Assembly (NCBI GenBank): GCA_049522195.1
Contig: JBEKOB010000019.1
Span: forward strand, 1-58,471
Reading direction: 5' to 3'
Source of the DNA: UBA9647 sp049522195
Lineage (GTDB): Bacteria > Bacteroidota > Ignavibacteria > UBA10030
Length of the DNA stretch: 58,471 nucleotides
The notes under the pieces: model-generated
Told to the model about the DNA's origin: nothing
Database searches by the model: none
The model's input: the letters and a program-made list of their open reading frames with translations, nothing else
In this document: positions 7,231 to 15,920 of the stretch, piece after piece
How positions within the stretch are numbered: the stretch's first letter is position 1
Layout of the letters: each line of letters opens with the position of its first letter
Program-made: the position numbers and the translations under genes

Positions 7231-8463
7231 TTATTTGACCCGTCCGTATTTTCTCAGAATTTCCCGCACCTTTTCCACAGGTAGTGTCTCCACCTCTGTG
7301 CCGTGGTATCCTTTTGTCGTTGTTGCCTTCAGCAGTGAATTGTACACTGCCTCTTCCGTTGATTCTATGACTGCCTGGAACAGAGGCGAAAGGTCGTCTT
7401 CACGGAGTCGGGGTATCAATTGGATTCTCTGGTCATCAGGGTGTATGCGGACATCGCGTGCAGTGGAGAAGGCAATCACATAGTCGCCGCTGCCATGACT
7501 CATTGACGAACCTGTCCTGCCCAGGGCAAGTGTCGCTCTTCGGGCGAGTCGTTTCAACTGTCCGCTGTTCAGCGGCGCGTCTGTTGCGACGACGATCATG
7601 CATGATCCGTCGCCCGGATTCTTCACCTCATTGCGATAGCTGAAGCGGCCCAATTCCTTCCCGATGGGGACTCCCGCGATGTCCAGCACGCCCCCATAGT
7701 TGGTCTGAACGATCACTCCGACGGTGAATCCGCCTAAGGATGAGGGGAGCACCCGCGAACTTGTCCCGATGCCCCCTTTCCATCCAAAGCAGACTGTTCC
7801 CGTTCCCGCTCCGACACATCCTTCCGCAACAGCCCCTGACTTCGCATTCCGGATTGCTTCGGCTGCGTGCAATCGTGTGACATGCCTTCCCCTTATATCG
7901 TTGAGTCCGCCATCATTGGTTTCTCCGACAATCGGGTTGATGGATCGGACATTTTCATTTCCGGGGAGCCCGAGCATATAGTCGACTACTCCATCTGCCA
8001 CGTCCCAAACGCTAAGCGTATTGGTCAGGAGGACCGGTGTTTCGATCTGGCCAAGCTCCTCAACTTGCGTGCTCCCGACGAGTTTGCCAAATCCGTTCCC
8101 GACAACTATGGCTGCCGGCACCTTCTCCTGAAAGAGATTTCCATCGTGAGGAAGTACCGCGGTCACGCCTGTCCGTATGCTATCCGCCACCACAAGTGTA
8201 ACATGTCCTACGCGGACACCCGCGACATCAGTGATTGCATTCAGCTTACCGGTATGAAAGATTCCAACTTCGAGGCCGAGATCACGGAGGCGGGGTCGTC
8301 GCGCACTGGTATCGTCGGGAGCATCCTTCGACTCCCTCCTCAGGTCACAAGACACCGTGAGTCGGTCGCTCAGGACGTAGGAGCTGCCGACGAGCAGTGG
8401 CCGGGATAAGGATGCAACTGTGAGAAGAATGGAAGATAGGAGAAGGCAAAGTGTTCGTTTCAT
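7231..8463 (-). CDS. DmpA/P1-family aminopeptidase (peptidase S58), secreted
   Basis: The 410-residue protein belongs to the DmpA (L-aminopeptidase/D-esterase) family, which self-cleaves to form an N-terminal nucleophile enzyme. Visible family blocks are RPRLRDLGLEVG, AITDVAGVRVGHVT, VVGNGFGKLVGSTQVEELGQ, VGETNDGGLNDIRG and GAGTGTVCFGWKGGIGTSSR. The expected autocleavage and new nucleophile lie at the G233-T234/S235 region. The start at 8463 begins a signal peptide (MKRTLCLLLSSILLTVAS) and has AGGAAGG upstream. About 30 extra residues separate the signal from the domain. It lies downstream of a secreted M19 dipeptidase on the same strand, suggesting shared use in peptide digestion outside the cytoplasm. 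Confidence 0.93.
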   Translation of the reverse strand: MKRTLCLLLSSILLTVASLSRPLLVGSSYVLSDRLTVSCDLRRESKDAPDDTSARRPRLRDLGLEVGIFHTGKLNAITDVAGVRVGHVTLVVADSIRTGVTAVLPHDGNLFQEKVPAAIVVGNGFGKLVGSTQVEELGQIETPVLLTNTLSVWDVADGVVDYMLGLPGNENVRSINPIVGETNDGGLNDIRGRHVTRLHAAEAIRNAKSGAVAEGCVGAGTGTVCFGWKGGIGTSSRVLPSSLGGFTVGVIVQTNYGGVLDIAGVPIGKELGRFSYRNEVKNPGDGSCMIVVATDAPLNSGQLKRLARRATLALGRTGSSMSHGSGDYVIAFSTARDVRIHPDDQRIQLIPRLREDDLSPLFQAVIESTEEAVYNSLLKATTTKGYHGTEVETLPVEKVREILRKYGRVK

Positions 8464-8541
8464 GGCCTGTACCTTCCTGTCGATGATCGGCACACCCGTT
8501 TGTGTCAGATGGTTCACAGTGGCGGCTGTGCTCTGCTGATT

Positions 8542-9765
8542 TTACTCCGCCTGAAGCTCCTTGGCTCTTTGCTCCACCTGCGACCACACTCTCAAGAGAT
8601 TCCCACCGCAGATCTTTTGAATGTCCTTGTCCGAATAACCTCGTTTCAGCAGCTCGTAGACCAAGTTGGGATACATCGAGACGTCTTTGAGCCCTGTCGG
8701 CAGCGAGTCGCCGACGCCGTCGAAGTCGGAGCCGATGCCGACGTAATCCACTCCCACAAGCTTCACCACGTGATCGATATGGTTGGCCACATCGGTGACA
8801 TCAGCGAACGTAACCGGGTGATCTTTGCGGTATTGTTTCAAATACGTCTCCGCATCCGGGTCGCCGAACTTGAGGTGATGGTCCCTCATATAGGACATGA
8901 CTTCCTTGCCTTGTTGCGCCTCGAGCTTCTGGTAGTCCTCACGGAGGAAGGAGGATCCGAAATTAATCTGCATGACTCCACCATTCTTTGCGAGGAGCTT
9001 GATCATGTCATCCGACATGTTCCGTTCGAACCCTGGCGTGAAGAACCGGCAGGAGGAATGGGAGGCGATGACCGGCGTGCGTGTGACGTTCATAACCTCG
9101 AAGAAAGCATCGTCGGAAATGTGGGAGACGTCGACCATGATGCCAACGCGGTTCATCTCCGCTATGAGTCGCCGGCCGAAGAAGCTCAATCCTCTCCAAA
9201 CATGCGTTGTGTCGTACGATGAATCTGAGATGTGGTTGCTCAGTGCGTGGGCGAGCGTGATGTACCGTATGCCGCGGTCGTAGAAGTACTGAACGTTTTT
9301 CAGGTCATGCTCGATCGGTGTGCCGTTCTCCATCCCCATGCACAAGGAGATGACGCCTCGTTTGACCTGAGCCGTGACATCCTGAACCGATTTGGCCACG
9401 GCGAATTGCTTTGGCCAGTCCTTCGAGAATTTGACCACCATGTCGATGAGAGTATCCGCAAGCTGTTTTCCTCCCCCCGATTTCTCGTACTCGGCCGGGA
9501 TGTAGATCGACATGAATGGGGCTTTGAGGCCTCCCTGCTTCGCGCGCACGTAGTCGAAATTTCCGTCCGGGGTCAGCTTCGAGATGTCTTCGAACTTCAT
9601 CTTCAGGCGATATGGGGCATCGATATGCGTATCAACGATGATGTACTGCTGGGCAAGCTTCTGCGCCTTTGCCAGCAGCGCCTTGTCCTGTTGAGCTTGT
9701 TGGGCCGGGAGTGAAAGCGCGGCGACTGAAAGGAGAATCGTGAGCTTGACGAGGAGTGTCCTCAT
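8542..9765 (-). CDS. Membrane dipeptidase (peptidase M19), secreted
   Basis: The 407-residue product is a renal-dipeptidase-type zinc enzyme that cleaves dipeptides, including D-amino-acid-containing ones in some relatives. It has an N-terminal signal peptide (MRTLLVKLTILLSVAALSLPA), the first metal site DTHIDAPY near residue 46, then CMGMENGTPIEHDL, RYITLAHALSNHISDS, VDVSHISDDAFFEVMN, PVIASHSSCRFF and the closing VDYVGIGSDFDGVG, all M19 signatures. Length is typical. It is 78 bp upstream of the DmpA-type peptidase gene on the same strand and likely part of the same transcription unit. Confidence 0.95.
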   Translation of the reverse strand: MRTLLVKLTILLSVAALSLPAQQAQQDKALLAKAQKLAQQYIIVDTHIDAPYRLKMKFEDISKLTPDGNFDYVRAKQGGLKAPFMSIYIPAEYEKSGGGKQLADTLIDMVVKFSKDWPKQFAVAKSVQDVTAQVKRGVISLCMGMENGTPIEHDLKNVQYFYDRGIRYITLAHALSNHISDSSYDTTHVWRGLSFFGRRLIAEMNRVGIMVDVSHISDDAFFEVMNVTRTPVIASHSSCRFFTPGFERNMSDDMIKLLAKNGGVMQINFGSSFLREDYQKLEAQQGKEVMSYMRDHHLKFGDPDAETYLKQYRKDHPVTFADVTDVANHIDHVVKLVGVDYVGIGSDFDGVGDSLPTGLKDVSMYPNLVYELLKRGYSDKDIQKICGGNLLRVWSQVEQRAKELQAE

Positions 9766-9866
9766 GCTGTCACCTCAGATTTTAGGGGGGGTTATGTGAT
9801 TGGACATGAACTTGAATTCCTTGGTTTTTGAGCGCAAGGTGGATGCAGCCTTACCTGTTGGCAGGG

Positions 9867-9906
9867 GGCAAAGCAAATCGGCACGCCCGAGTCCGAGCGT
9901 GCCGAT
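9867..9906 (-). terminator. Probable rho-independent terminator of nrdJ
   Basis: A perfect 10-bp inverted repeat, ATCGGCACGC (9877-9886) and GCGTGCCGAT (9897-9906), with a 10-base loop lies 30 bp after the nrdJ stop. On the minus strand it is followed by the T-rich tract TTGCTTTGCC. The hairpin is strong; the T tract is imperfect. Confidence 0.65.
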
Positions 9907-9936
9907 CCTGTTCTTCCTGAAGAGGACTTCCATGAA

Positions 9937-12687
9937 TCACGAGCACCCGCTCGTTGCTCCGCACTGCAGGCATTTGTAGCAGCTGCCGCTGCGGATCATG
10001 ATGCTTCCGCACTCGTGGCAGGGAGGTGCATCCGCCTGAGTCTGAAAAACGACTTTCTCGTTCCGCTCAAGTGCAGAAGTGATTCTCTGAGAATTATCCT
10101 GTTGACGAATCTTCGGCTGGGATGCCACGTTAGCCGTCGTCGGCGTGATACTGCCGGTTGTCGGTGCGTCGTCCTTCTGGAGAAACTTCAGACCGAGCCA
10201 GCGGAAGATATAGTCGCTGATCGATTTGGCGATCGGAATCTCTGGATTGTTCGTGAATCCGGAGGGCTCAAACCGGGCATGGCTGAACTTGTCCACCAAA
10301 ACCTTCAGAGGAACCCCGTATTGCAGGGCAATCGAGATCGAGGTGGCAAAGGAGTCCATCATACCTGAAATCGTGGATCCTTCCTTGGACATCGTAATGA
10401 ACACTTCGCCCGGCATCCCATCTTCGAACATACCGACCGTGATGTATCCTTCGTGGCCGGCGATGCTGAATTTGTGTGTGATTGACTGCCGCTCGTCCGG
10501 GAGCCGACGGCGCAACGGGTGCGCCTTTGGGGCCTCTTTTTTCGCGTCGAGTGATGTGCTGAGCGGCTGTGTGCGTTTGCAGCCATCGCGGTATACCGCA
10601 ATGGCCTTCAGTCCGAGTTTCCATGCCTCGACGTATGCATGCTGGATGTCGTCTGCAGTGACATCTGTCGGCATATTGACTGTTTTGGAGATCGCGCCGG
10701 AAAGGAACGGCTGCACCGCCGCCATCATCTTGATGTGACCCATGTACTGGATCGACCGCTCGCCGTTGGCCGGCTTGAATGCGCAGTCGAAAACCGGGAG
10801 GTGCTCTTCCCGCAGATGCGGCGAACGTTCGATCGTATCGTTGTTATCGATGTAGGCGACGATGTGCTCGATCTGCTCCCCGTCGTAGCCGAGTTTGCGG
10901 AGGGCCTCCGGCACCGTCTGGTTGACGATCTTCATCAATCCACCGCCGACAAGCTTCTTGTATTTCACCAGGGCGATATCGGGCTCGACGCCGGTCGTGT
11001 CGCAGTCCATCATAAAGCCGATCGTTCCGGTGGGTGCAAGAACCGTGGTCTGGGAGTTTCTGATGCCATATTGTTTCCCGTACTTCACCACGTCCTTCCA
11101 GACGTCGTTGGAAGCATCCCAAAGATCTGCCTGGACGAACTCCTTGTTGATCCGCTCGGCGTGGATGCCATGCTTCTGCATCACGTTCAGCATCGGTTCG
11201 CGGTTGTTCGCATATCCCTTGAACGGTCCCATGTCTTTTGCGACAAGTGCTGACTGCTTGTATGCTTCGCCGCACATCAGGGAGGTGATTGCCGCCGCAT
11301 AGGAGCGACCTTCGTCGCTGTCGTACGCGAGTCCGCGGGCCATCAACAGTGCGCCGAGGTTGGCATAGCCGAGACCGAGTGGCCGATAGTCGAAGCTGTT
11401 CTGGGCGATCGCGGGGGTCGGATAACTGGCGTTGTCGACTTCGATTTCCATCGCCGTGATCGTGACCTGAACGGCCTTCCTGAACGCTTCAACATCAAAC
11501 TCACCGTCCGGGCGCCGGAACTTCATGACATTGAGAGACGCGAGGTTGCATGCCGTGTCGTCGAGGAACATGTACTCGCTGCACGGGTTGGAAGCGTTGA
11601 TCGGCGCTGTGTTCGGGCAGGTGTGCCAGCTGTTGATTGTCGAGTGGTACTGCATGCCGGGATCGCCGCAGATCCATGCCGCATCGGAGATCTGGCGCAT
11701 CATGTCGCGTGCACGGTACTTGTCAACAGGTTTGCCCGAGGTCACTGCCTTGGTCACCCATTCTTTGTCTTCCAGGAACGCCTTCATGAATTCATCGGTC
11801 ACACGGATCGAGTGATTGGCGTTCTGGTAGAATACGGAATCGTATGCGCCGCCCGGGACATTGAAGCCACCGTCGTAGCCGGCTTCGATGAGTGCCCATG
11901 CTTTCTTCTCTTCGTCGGCCTTGCAGTTGATGAATTCGGAGATGTCGGGATGATCGATGTTCAGGATGACCATCTTCGCCGCCCGACGGGTTTTGCCCCC
12001 CGACTTGATGACGCCAGCGAATGCATCGTACCCCTTCATGAAAGAGACCGGTCCGGAGGCGGTGCCGCCGCCGCCGAGGGATTCCTTCGATGATCGCAGG
12101 GTTGAAAGGTTGGAGCCAGTACCCGATCCCCACTTGAAAAGCATGCCTTCTGTTTTCGCGAGTGTCAGGATCGAATCCATCGAATCCTGAACCGAGTTGA
12201 TGAAGCACGCGGAGCACTGCGGATGTTCCTCGTTCCCCACGTTGAACCAGACAGGACTGTTAAACGACATCAGCTGGTTCACCAGCATGTACGTCAGTTC
12301 ATTATAAAAGATGTCGGCATCTTCCTGGCTGGCGAAGTACCCACCCTTTGTTCCCCAGTTGGAGATGGTCCGTGCAACACGTTCGATAAGCTGCTTGACA
12401 CTCCGTTCACGATCGGGGGAGCCGAGTTTGCCATGGAAGTACTTCGAGACAACGACGTTGGTGGCGGTCATCGACCACGACTTCGGTATCTCGACGTCCT
12501 TCTGTTCAAATATCTTTTCTCCCTTTTCGTTGGAAATTACGGCAGTACGCAGCTCCCATTCGACTTCGTCGAACGGGTGAACTCCGGGTTTCGAAAAATA
12601 GCGCTGAAATTTCAATCCACGAACATCGTTGGATTGTTCAGCGCGCTCGGCTTCTACGGGCGTCGGAATCGTCGCCTTCTCAAGCAT
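9937..12687 (-). CDS. nrdJ: Adenosylcobalamin-dependent (class II) ribonucleotide reductase
   Basis: NrdJ reduces ribonucleotides to deoxyribonucleotides with a B12-derived radical, independent of oxygen. The 916-residue protein has the ATP-cone-less N-terminus (LKFQRYFSKPGVHPFDEVEWE), the segments SPVWFNVG, CSACFINSVQDSMDSI, KWGSGTGSNLS, NPCSEYMFLDDTACNLASLN, VLAPTGTIGFMMDCDTTGVEPDIALV, and a C-terminal TSCPD-type region plus a zinc-ribbon tail (CHECGSIMIRSGSCYKCLQCG). This long single-chain form is the vitamin-B12-dependent ribonucleoside-diphosphate reductase. The ATG at 12687 has GAGGAG upstream. It has its own promoter (12923-12951) and a structured leader, so expression may be RNA-regulated. 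No nrdAB or nrdD is seen in the window. Confidence 0.97.
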   Translation of the reverse strand: MLEKATIPTPVEAERAEQSNDVRGLKFQRYFSKPGVHPFDEVEWELRTAVISNEKGEKIFEQKDVEIPKSWSMTATNVVVSKYFHGKLGSPDRERSVKQLIERVARTISNWGTKGGYFASQEDADIFYNELTYMLVNQLMSFNSPVWFNVGNEEHPQCSACFINSVQDSMDSILTLAKTEGMLFKWGSGTGSNLSTLRSSKESLGGGGTASGPVSFMKGYDAFAGVIKSGGKTRRAAKMVILNIDHPDISEFINCKADEEKKAWALIEAGYDGGFNVPGGAYDSVFYQNANHSIRVTDEFMKAFLEDKEWVTKAVTSGKPVDKYRARDMMRQISDAAWICGDPGMQYHSTINSWHTCPNTAPINASNPCSEYMFLDDTACNLASLNVMKFRRPDGEFDVEAFRKAVQVTITAMEIEVDNASYPTPAIAQNSFDYRPLGLGYANLGALLMARGLAYDSDEGRSYAAAITSLMCGEAYKQSALVAKDMGPFKGYANNREPMLNVMQKHGIHAERINKEFVQADLWDASNDVWKDVVKYGKQYGIRNSQTTVLAPTGTIGFMMDCDTTGVEPDIALVKYKKLVGGGLMKIVNQTVPEALRKLGYDGEQIEHIVAYIDNNDTIERSPHLREEHLPVFDCAFKPANGERSIQYMGHIKMMAAVQPFLSGAISKTVNMPTDVTADDIQHAYVEAWKLGLKAIAVYRDGCKRTQPLSTSLDAKKEAPKAHPLRRRLPDERQSITHKFSIAGHEGYITVGMFEDGMPGEVFITMSKEGSTISGMMDSFATSISIALQYGVPLKVLVDKFSHARFEPSGFTNNPEIPIAKSISDYIFRWLGLKFLQKDDAPTTGSITPTTANVASQPKIRQQDNSQRITSALERNEKVVFQTQADAPPCHECGSIMIRSGSCYKCLQCGATSGCS

Positions 12688-12739
12688 AGCGCTCTCCTCA
12701 TGGTTAAGCTGTTCTGAAAGTTGGGTTTCTAAACTCTAG

Positions 12740-12908
12740 AGAAAAAGCTACCCCTGGACACGGCGTGGGCCTGTCCCTGGATAGGTCATCATCTGCGATT
12801 AGGTAGACGCCTCTCGATGGCGTGTGACGTACTCTTCCACTTCGAGCACCCCTGGTGGAAGAAGGAACGTCTTGCGGGTAAAGAACAAAAAATCAGCTTT
12901 TCAACTGA
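12740..12908 (-). promoter_or_regulatory. Structured 5' leader of nrdJ, candidate regulatory RNA
   Basis: Between the promoter and nrdJ the transcript can form, in order: TCAGTT-GAAA-AGCTGA followed by six U (12908-12887); GACGT plus TCTTCCAC paired with GTGGAAGA plus ACGTC (12871-12826); ACGCC/GGCGT (12823-12807); GGACA.GGC/GCC.TGTCC (12776-12756); and a long-range CTACC/GGTAG pairing (12806-12802 with 12752-12748) that ends at a U5 run (12746-12742). Two of these are followed by U runs, as in attenuators. I do not find a recognisable cobalamin-riboswitch B12 box, so the identity is open. Confidence 0.45.
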
Positions 12909-12922
12909 CGCAACTGAGTGTG

Positions 12923-12951
12923 AATATAAGCGGTTGCGGTACCTTTGTCAA
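12923..12951 (-). promoter_or_regulatory. Promoter of nrdJ
   Basis: On the minus strand TTGACA (12951-12946), 17 bp, then TATATT (12928-12923). It can also be read as TTG-N20-TATATTCA. The predicted start is near 12916, giving a leader of about 230 bases. The TTGACA lies inside one arm of a 12-bp inverted repeat. Confidence 0.6.
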
Positions 12952-12997
12952 GTTAAAATTTAGACGGCGACAATTTCAGATATAATTTAACTTGACA
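12946..12997. repeat. 12-bp inverted repeat overlapping the nrdJ promoter
   Basis: TGTCAAGTTAAA (12946-12957) and its exact reverse complement TTTAACTTGACA (12986-12997) flank 28 bp. The left arm contains the nrdJ -35 box. A second perfect pair, CAATTTCAGA (12971-12980) and TCTGAAATTG (13034-13043), interlocks with it. This could be an operator pair. The 609-bp interval 12688-13296 holds these elements, the leader and a stem-loop at 13134-13167, but no convincing gene. Confidence 0.5.
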
Positions 12998-13133
12998 TAA
13001 CCTCGTTTGGAAGCTCAAATACGGTTCGCGGTGTCTGAAATTGGTCACACGACTTTTTTGTCACACGCGAATTCCCAGATCGAGCGACTCTGATCTATGG
13101 GTGAGATCTGTGTATCAGAAATCGGCGAGGCGC

Positions 13134-13167
13134 TCATCGACGCAGCAGTTCTGCTGCTGATGATTTT
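13134..13167 (+). other. Strong stem-loop followed by T4, function unknown
   Basis: TCATC (13134-13138), GCAGCAG (13142-13148), a TT loop, CTGCTGC (13151-13157) and GATGA (13159-13163) form a 12-bp interrupted stem followed by TTTT. It lies between nrdJ and the acyl-CoA synthetase gene, 130 bp upstream of the latter. It looks like a terminator or the end of a short transcript, but no clear plus-strand promoter for such a transcript is evident. Confidence 0.35.
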
Positions 13168-13296
13168 CGCAGGCTGCGCTCTCGCGTAGAAGAACACATT
13201 GGACGTCGAATTGATTCCTCCTTGCATATCGTTCAATCCTTCGTTTAATTTCTGCCGTCACGTTCAGATGATTCAATATCAGGGAAGGGAATCACC

Positions 13297-15114
13297 ATGT
13301 CCGTTGCTGTTGACTTTTCTACGATTCCGGAAATGTTCGACAGGATAACGACGAAGTATGCGACTGATGAACGACCGATGTTGATGCACAAGGTCGAGAA
13401 GCAGTACAAAGGAATTTCCTTCACGCAGTGCCGGCGGAGAGTTGAATTGTTCGCTCTCGGCCTTGCGTCTCTGGGCGTGAAGAAAGACGAGAAGGTCGCC
13501 ATCATCTCTGAAAACCGTCCCGAGTGGGTTGTCGCTGACCTGGCAATTGTCGCGCTTGGCGGCGTTGACGTTCCGATTTATCCGACTCTTACCGCGCCGC
13601 AGATCGCCTATATCCTCAACGATGCGGAAGTTAAAATCGTTATCGTCTCGAATGTCCTCCAGCTCGGCAAGATCCTGAAGATAGAGTCGGAGCTGAGAAC
13701 ACTCCAGCGCATCATTATCATAAATGAGAAACTGGAACAGCGGAACGGAAAGACGCTGACCTTTCCGGAGGTGTTCATACTCGGCGAAGAATTTGAGAAA
13801 CTACATCGAACGTTCTTCCGTGATGCGATCGGTAAGGTCCGGCCCGAAGATCTTCTGACCATCATCTATACTTCCGGAACGACGGGGAACCCAAAGGGAG
13901 TGATGCTGACACACCACAACCTTTGCTCGAACATGAAAGCCGCTGCCGATACGATTCCACTCAACGACCGTGATACGCTCCTTTCGTTTCTCCCGCTCTG
14001 TCACTCGTTCGAACGTATGGCAGGATACTATACCGCAATGGCGTGCGGCTCGACGGTTGCATATGCGGAAAGCACGGAAACAGTGAGCGACAACCTGCTT
14101 GAGATCCGGCCGACGGTTGTTACCACGGTGCCGAGATTGTTTGAGCGGATTTATACGCGGATCATGAAGCAGATTGACAACAGTCCGCCGACCCGACAAC
14201 GTATCTTCCGCTGGGCTGTCAGCGTGGGGAAGGAGTTTGCGACGGAGGGGAAACGTGAAGATGTTTCTCCCATTCTGCGTCTCCAGCAGGGACTTGCTGA
14301 GCGCCTGGTATTCTCAAAGCTGAAACAGAGGACGGGCGGAAGAATCCGGTTCTTTGCGTCGGGCGGAGCCGCCCTCTCCCGGGAGCTCGGGGAGTTCTTT
14401 GAGGCAGTCGGCATTACGATCATCGAGGGTTATGGCCTCACTGAGACATCCCCTGTGCTGACCACGAACCGCGTCGATGACTACAAGTTTGGTACCGTTG
14501 GGAAGCCGTTGCCCGGTGTGGAGATTAAGGTTGCGGACGACGGAGAGATACTGGCGAAGGGCCCCAATATCATGCGAGGGTATTACAACAATCCCTCAGC
14601 GACCAACGAGGTGATTAACAAAGATGGGTGGTTCCACACTGGTGACGTCGGGATGTTCGATCCGCAGGGGCATCTGATGATCACCGATCGGAAGAAGCAT
14701 CTGTTTGTCAGTTCCGGTGGAAAGAACATCGCCCCTCAGCCGATTGAAAGCTTATTCCTTCAAAGCAAGTTCATCGAACAGTTTATGCTTGTAGGCGATG
14801 GCCGGATGTTCCTGGCAGCTCTTATTGTCCCCGAATTCGACAACCTGAAGAGTTATGCCATCAGCGCAGGCATCCCGTTCACCGTGGATGCCGACCTGAC
14901 TCACAGGGAGGACATCAGGAAACTGTATGAGAAGGAGATACAGAGAATTCAGAAGGATCTTCCACCGTACGAACGGGTTCGCCGCTTTGAACTGCTGCCG
15001 GAGCAACTTACAGTGGAGAACGGGGAGATTACTCCGACACTGAAGGTAAAGCGGAAGGTGGTTGAGAAGAAATACGAGGCGCTTATCGAAAAAATGTATG
15101 CGAATATCGCCTGA
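13297..15114 (+). CDS. Long-chain fatty-acid-CoA ligase (AMP-forming)
   Basis: This 605-residue enzyme activates fatty acids to acyl-CoA with ATP, at the inner face of the membrane. It has the AMP-binding P-loop YTSGTTGNPKGVMLTHHNL near residues 191-209, the adenine motif GYGLTETSPVL near 379-389, and the hinge and C-terminal domain motif GWFHTGDVG ... DRKKHLFVSSGGKNIAP. The layout fits the bacterial/eukaryotic long-chain branch (ACSL-like, FadD15-like). The ATG at 13297 follows AGGGAAGGGAA. It is monocistronic with a clear terminator. Substrate chain length is inferred from family only. Confidence 0.95.
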   Translation: MSVAVDFSTIPEMFDRITTKYATDERPMLMHKVEKQYKGISFTQCRRRVELFALGLASLGVKKDEKVAIISENRPEWVVADLAIVALGGVDVPIYPTLTAPQIAYILNDAEVKIVIVSNVLQLGKILKIESELRTLQRIIIINEKLEQRNGKTLTFPEVFILGEEFEKLHRTFFRDAIGKVRPEDLLTIIYTSGTTGNPKGVMLTHHNLCSNMKAAADTIPLNDRDTLLSFLPLCHSFERMAGYYTAMACGSTVAYAESTETVSDNLLEIRPTVVTTVPRLFERIYTRIMKQIDNSPPTRQRIFRWAVSVGKEFATEGKREDVSPILRLQQGLAERLVFSKLKQRTGGRIRFFASGGAALSRELGEFFEAVGITIIEGYGLTETSPVLTTNRVDDYKFGTVGKPLPGVEIKVADDGEILAKGPNIMRGYYNNPSATNEVINKDGWFHTGDVGMFDPQGHLMITDRKKHLFVSSGGKNIAPQPIESLFLQSKFIEQFMLVGDGRMFLAALIVPEFDNLKSYAISAGIPFTVDADLTHREDIRKLYEKEIQRIQKDLPPYERVRRFELLPEQLTVENGEITPTLKVKRKVVEKKYEALIEKMYANIA

Positions 15115-15151
15115 GTTAATATGACGATTCAGAAGGATGGGGGTGCAGTTC

Positions 15152-15180
15152 AAAGGGTAGGCATGTGCTTACCCTTTTTT
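15152..15180 (+). terminator. Rho-independent terminator of the acyl-CoA ligase gene
   Basis: AAAGGGTA (15152-15159) pairs with TACCCTTT (15170-15177), with extra pairing inside (GCA/TGC), and runs into six T (15175-15180). It lies 38 bp after the stop codon. Confidence 0.85.
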
Positions 15181-15371
15181 GTCTCTGAGGCGAAGGAGTG
15201 ACGAGAACCTGTTCTAAGAACAAACCGTCGTCAGGATGCTAAACTTTCTTTGTGTAACAGCAAAGGATCGGTTCCATACTCCGTCCTGACCTGCGCCGGG
15301 CCAAGGCCGCGGGTACTGAGGAGGAGATCAAAGACCTTTCGCTCGGTCGATGGGAATTTCTGAGAGGTCCT

Positions 15372-15920
15372 CTAGTCTTTCTTTTGGGGGATTTGAGCGG
15401 GGACACGAACGAGCCTGCGTTGGATAATCCGATCTCCGACCACCCATGCATCCGCAAATCCCTGGGCGATCACTGTCGCAAGTTTTTGGTTCGCTTCTGC
15501 GCGGGTGGGGAAGTCGCCGATCCTCACTTTATACACAGGAGTATCATAGACGACATAGAGCGAATCTTCCGTGATGCGCTGGGCAGCGGTGAGGCGCATG
15601 GCGTTGGCTTCGTCAATACTCCCTGTCGCAAAGATCTGGACGCGATAACCCTGTGTAAATGTCGATTCCACAACAACGCTGTCGAGCTGACGCTCGGCAG
15701 CTGCTCGTTCCTGCTCGATCGTGTGTTGCCGCTGAATTTCCGTTATTTCGTCGTCGTAGTCGGAAGGGTTGAAAGTCTTTTCGTACCGGAAGAGTGGGAC
15801 GCGCTGCTCCGGTTCCTCGGGAGGAGTGGGGGCTTCCCTTTGTGAACTGCCTGAGGAGCCGCAACCGGAGAGAATCAATGCGATTGCTGAGACAACTGTG
15901 ATGAGACGCGGGTACTTCAT
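15372..15920 (-). CDS. SPOR-domain lipoprotein (second of a pair)
   Basis: The 182-residue protein has a lipoprotein signal with lipobox LSGC (MKYPRLITVVSAIALILSGC, lipid Cys20), a Pro/Glu-rich linker, a helical stretch and a C-terminal SPOR domain (GYRVQIFATGSIDEANAMRL ... VYKVRIGDFPTRAEANQKLA) ending with VVGDRI. SPOR domains bind denuded glycan strands of peptidoglycan at division sites. It overlaps the stop of the upstream SPOR gene by 4 bp (ATGA, 15917-15920), so the two are coupled. Specific role unknown. Confidence 0.9.
   Translation of the reverse strand: MKYPRLITVVSAIALILSGCGSSGSSQREAPTPPEEPEQRVPLFRYEKTFNPSDYDDEITEIQRQHTIEQERAAAERQLDSVVVESTFTQGYRVQIFATGSIDEANAMRLTAAQRITEDSLYVVYDTPVYKVRIGDFPTRAEANQKLATVIAQGFADAWVVGDRIIQRRLVRVPAQIPQKKD

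Noticed and set aside
12740..12916. Cobalamin riboswitch upstream of nrdJ
   Set aside because: The conserved B12-box and GCCACTG-type core could not be found by eye; the leader is reported as an unidentified structured RNA instead.
13045..13236. Possible 63-codon gene in the nrdJ/acyl-CoA ligase spacer
   Set aside because: No ribosome site, no similarity that I recognise, and it spans a strong stem-loop, so I treated the region as non-coding.
15181..15371. Small gene between the acyl-CoA ligase terminator and the SPOR lipoprotein
   Set aside because: The frames have no start with a ribosome site and no recognisable product.
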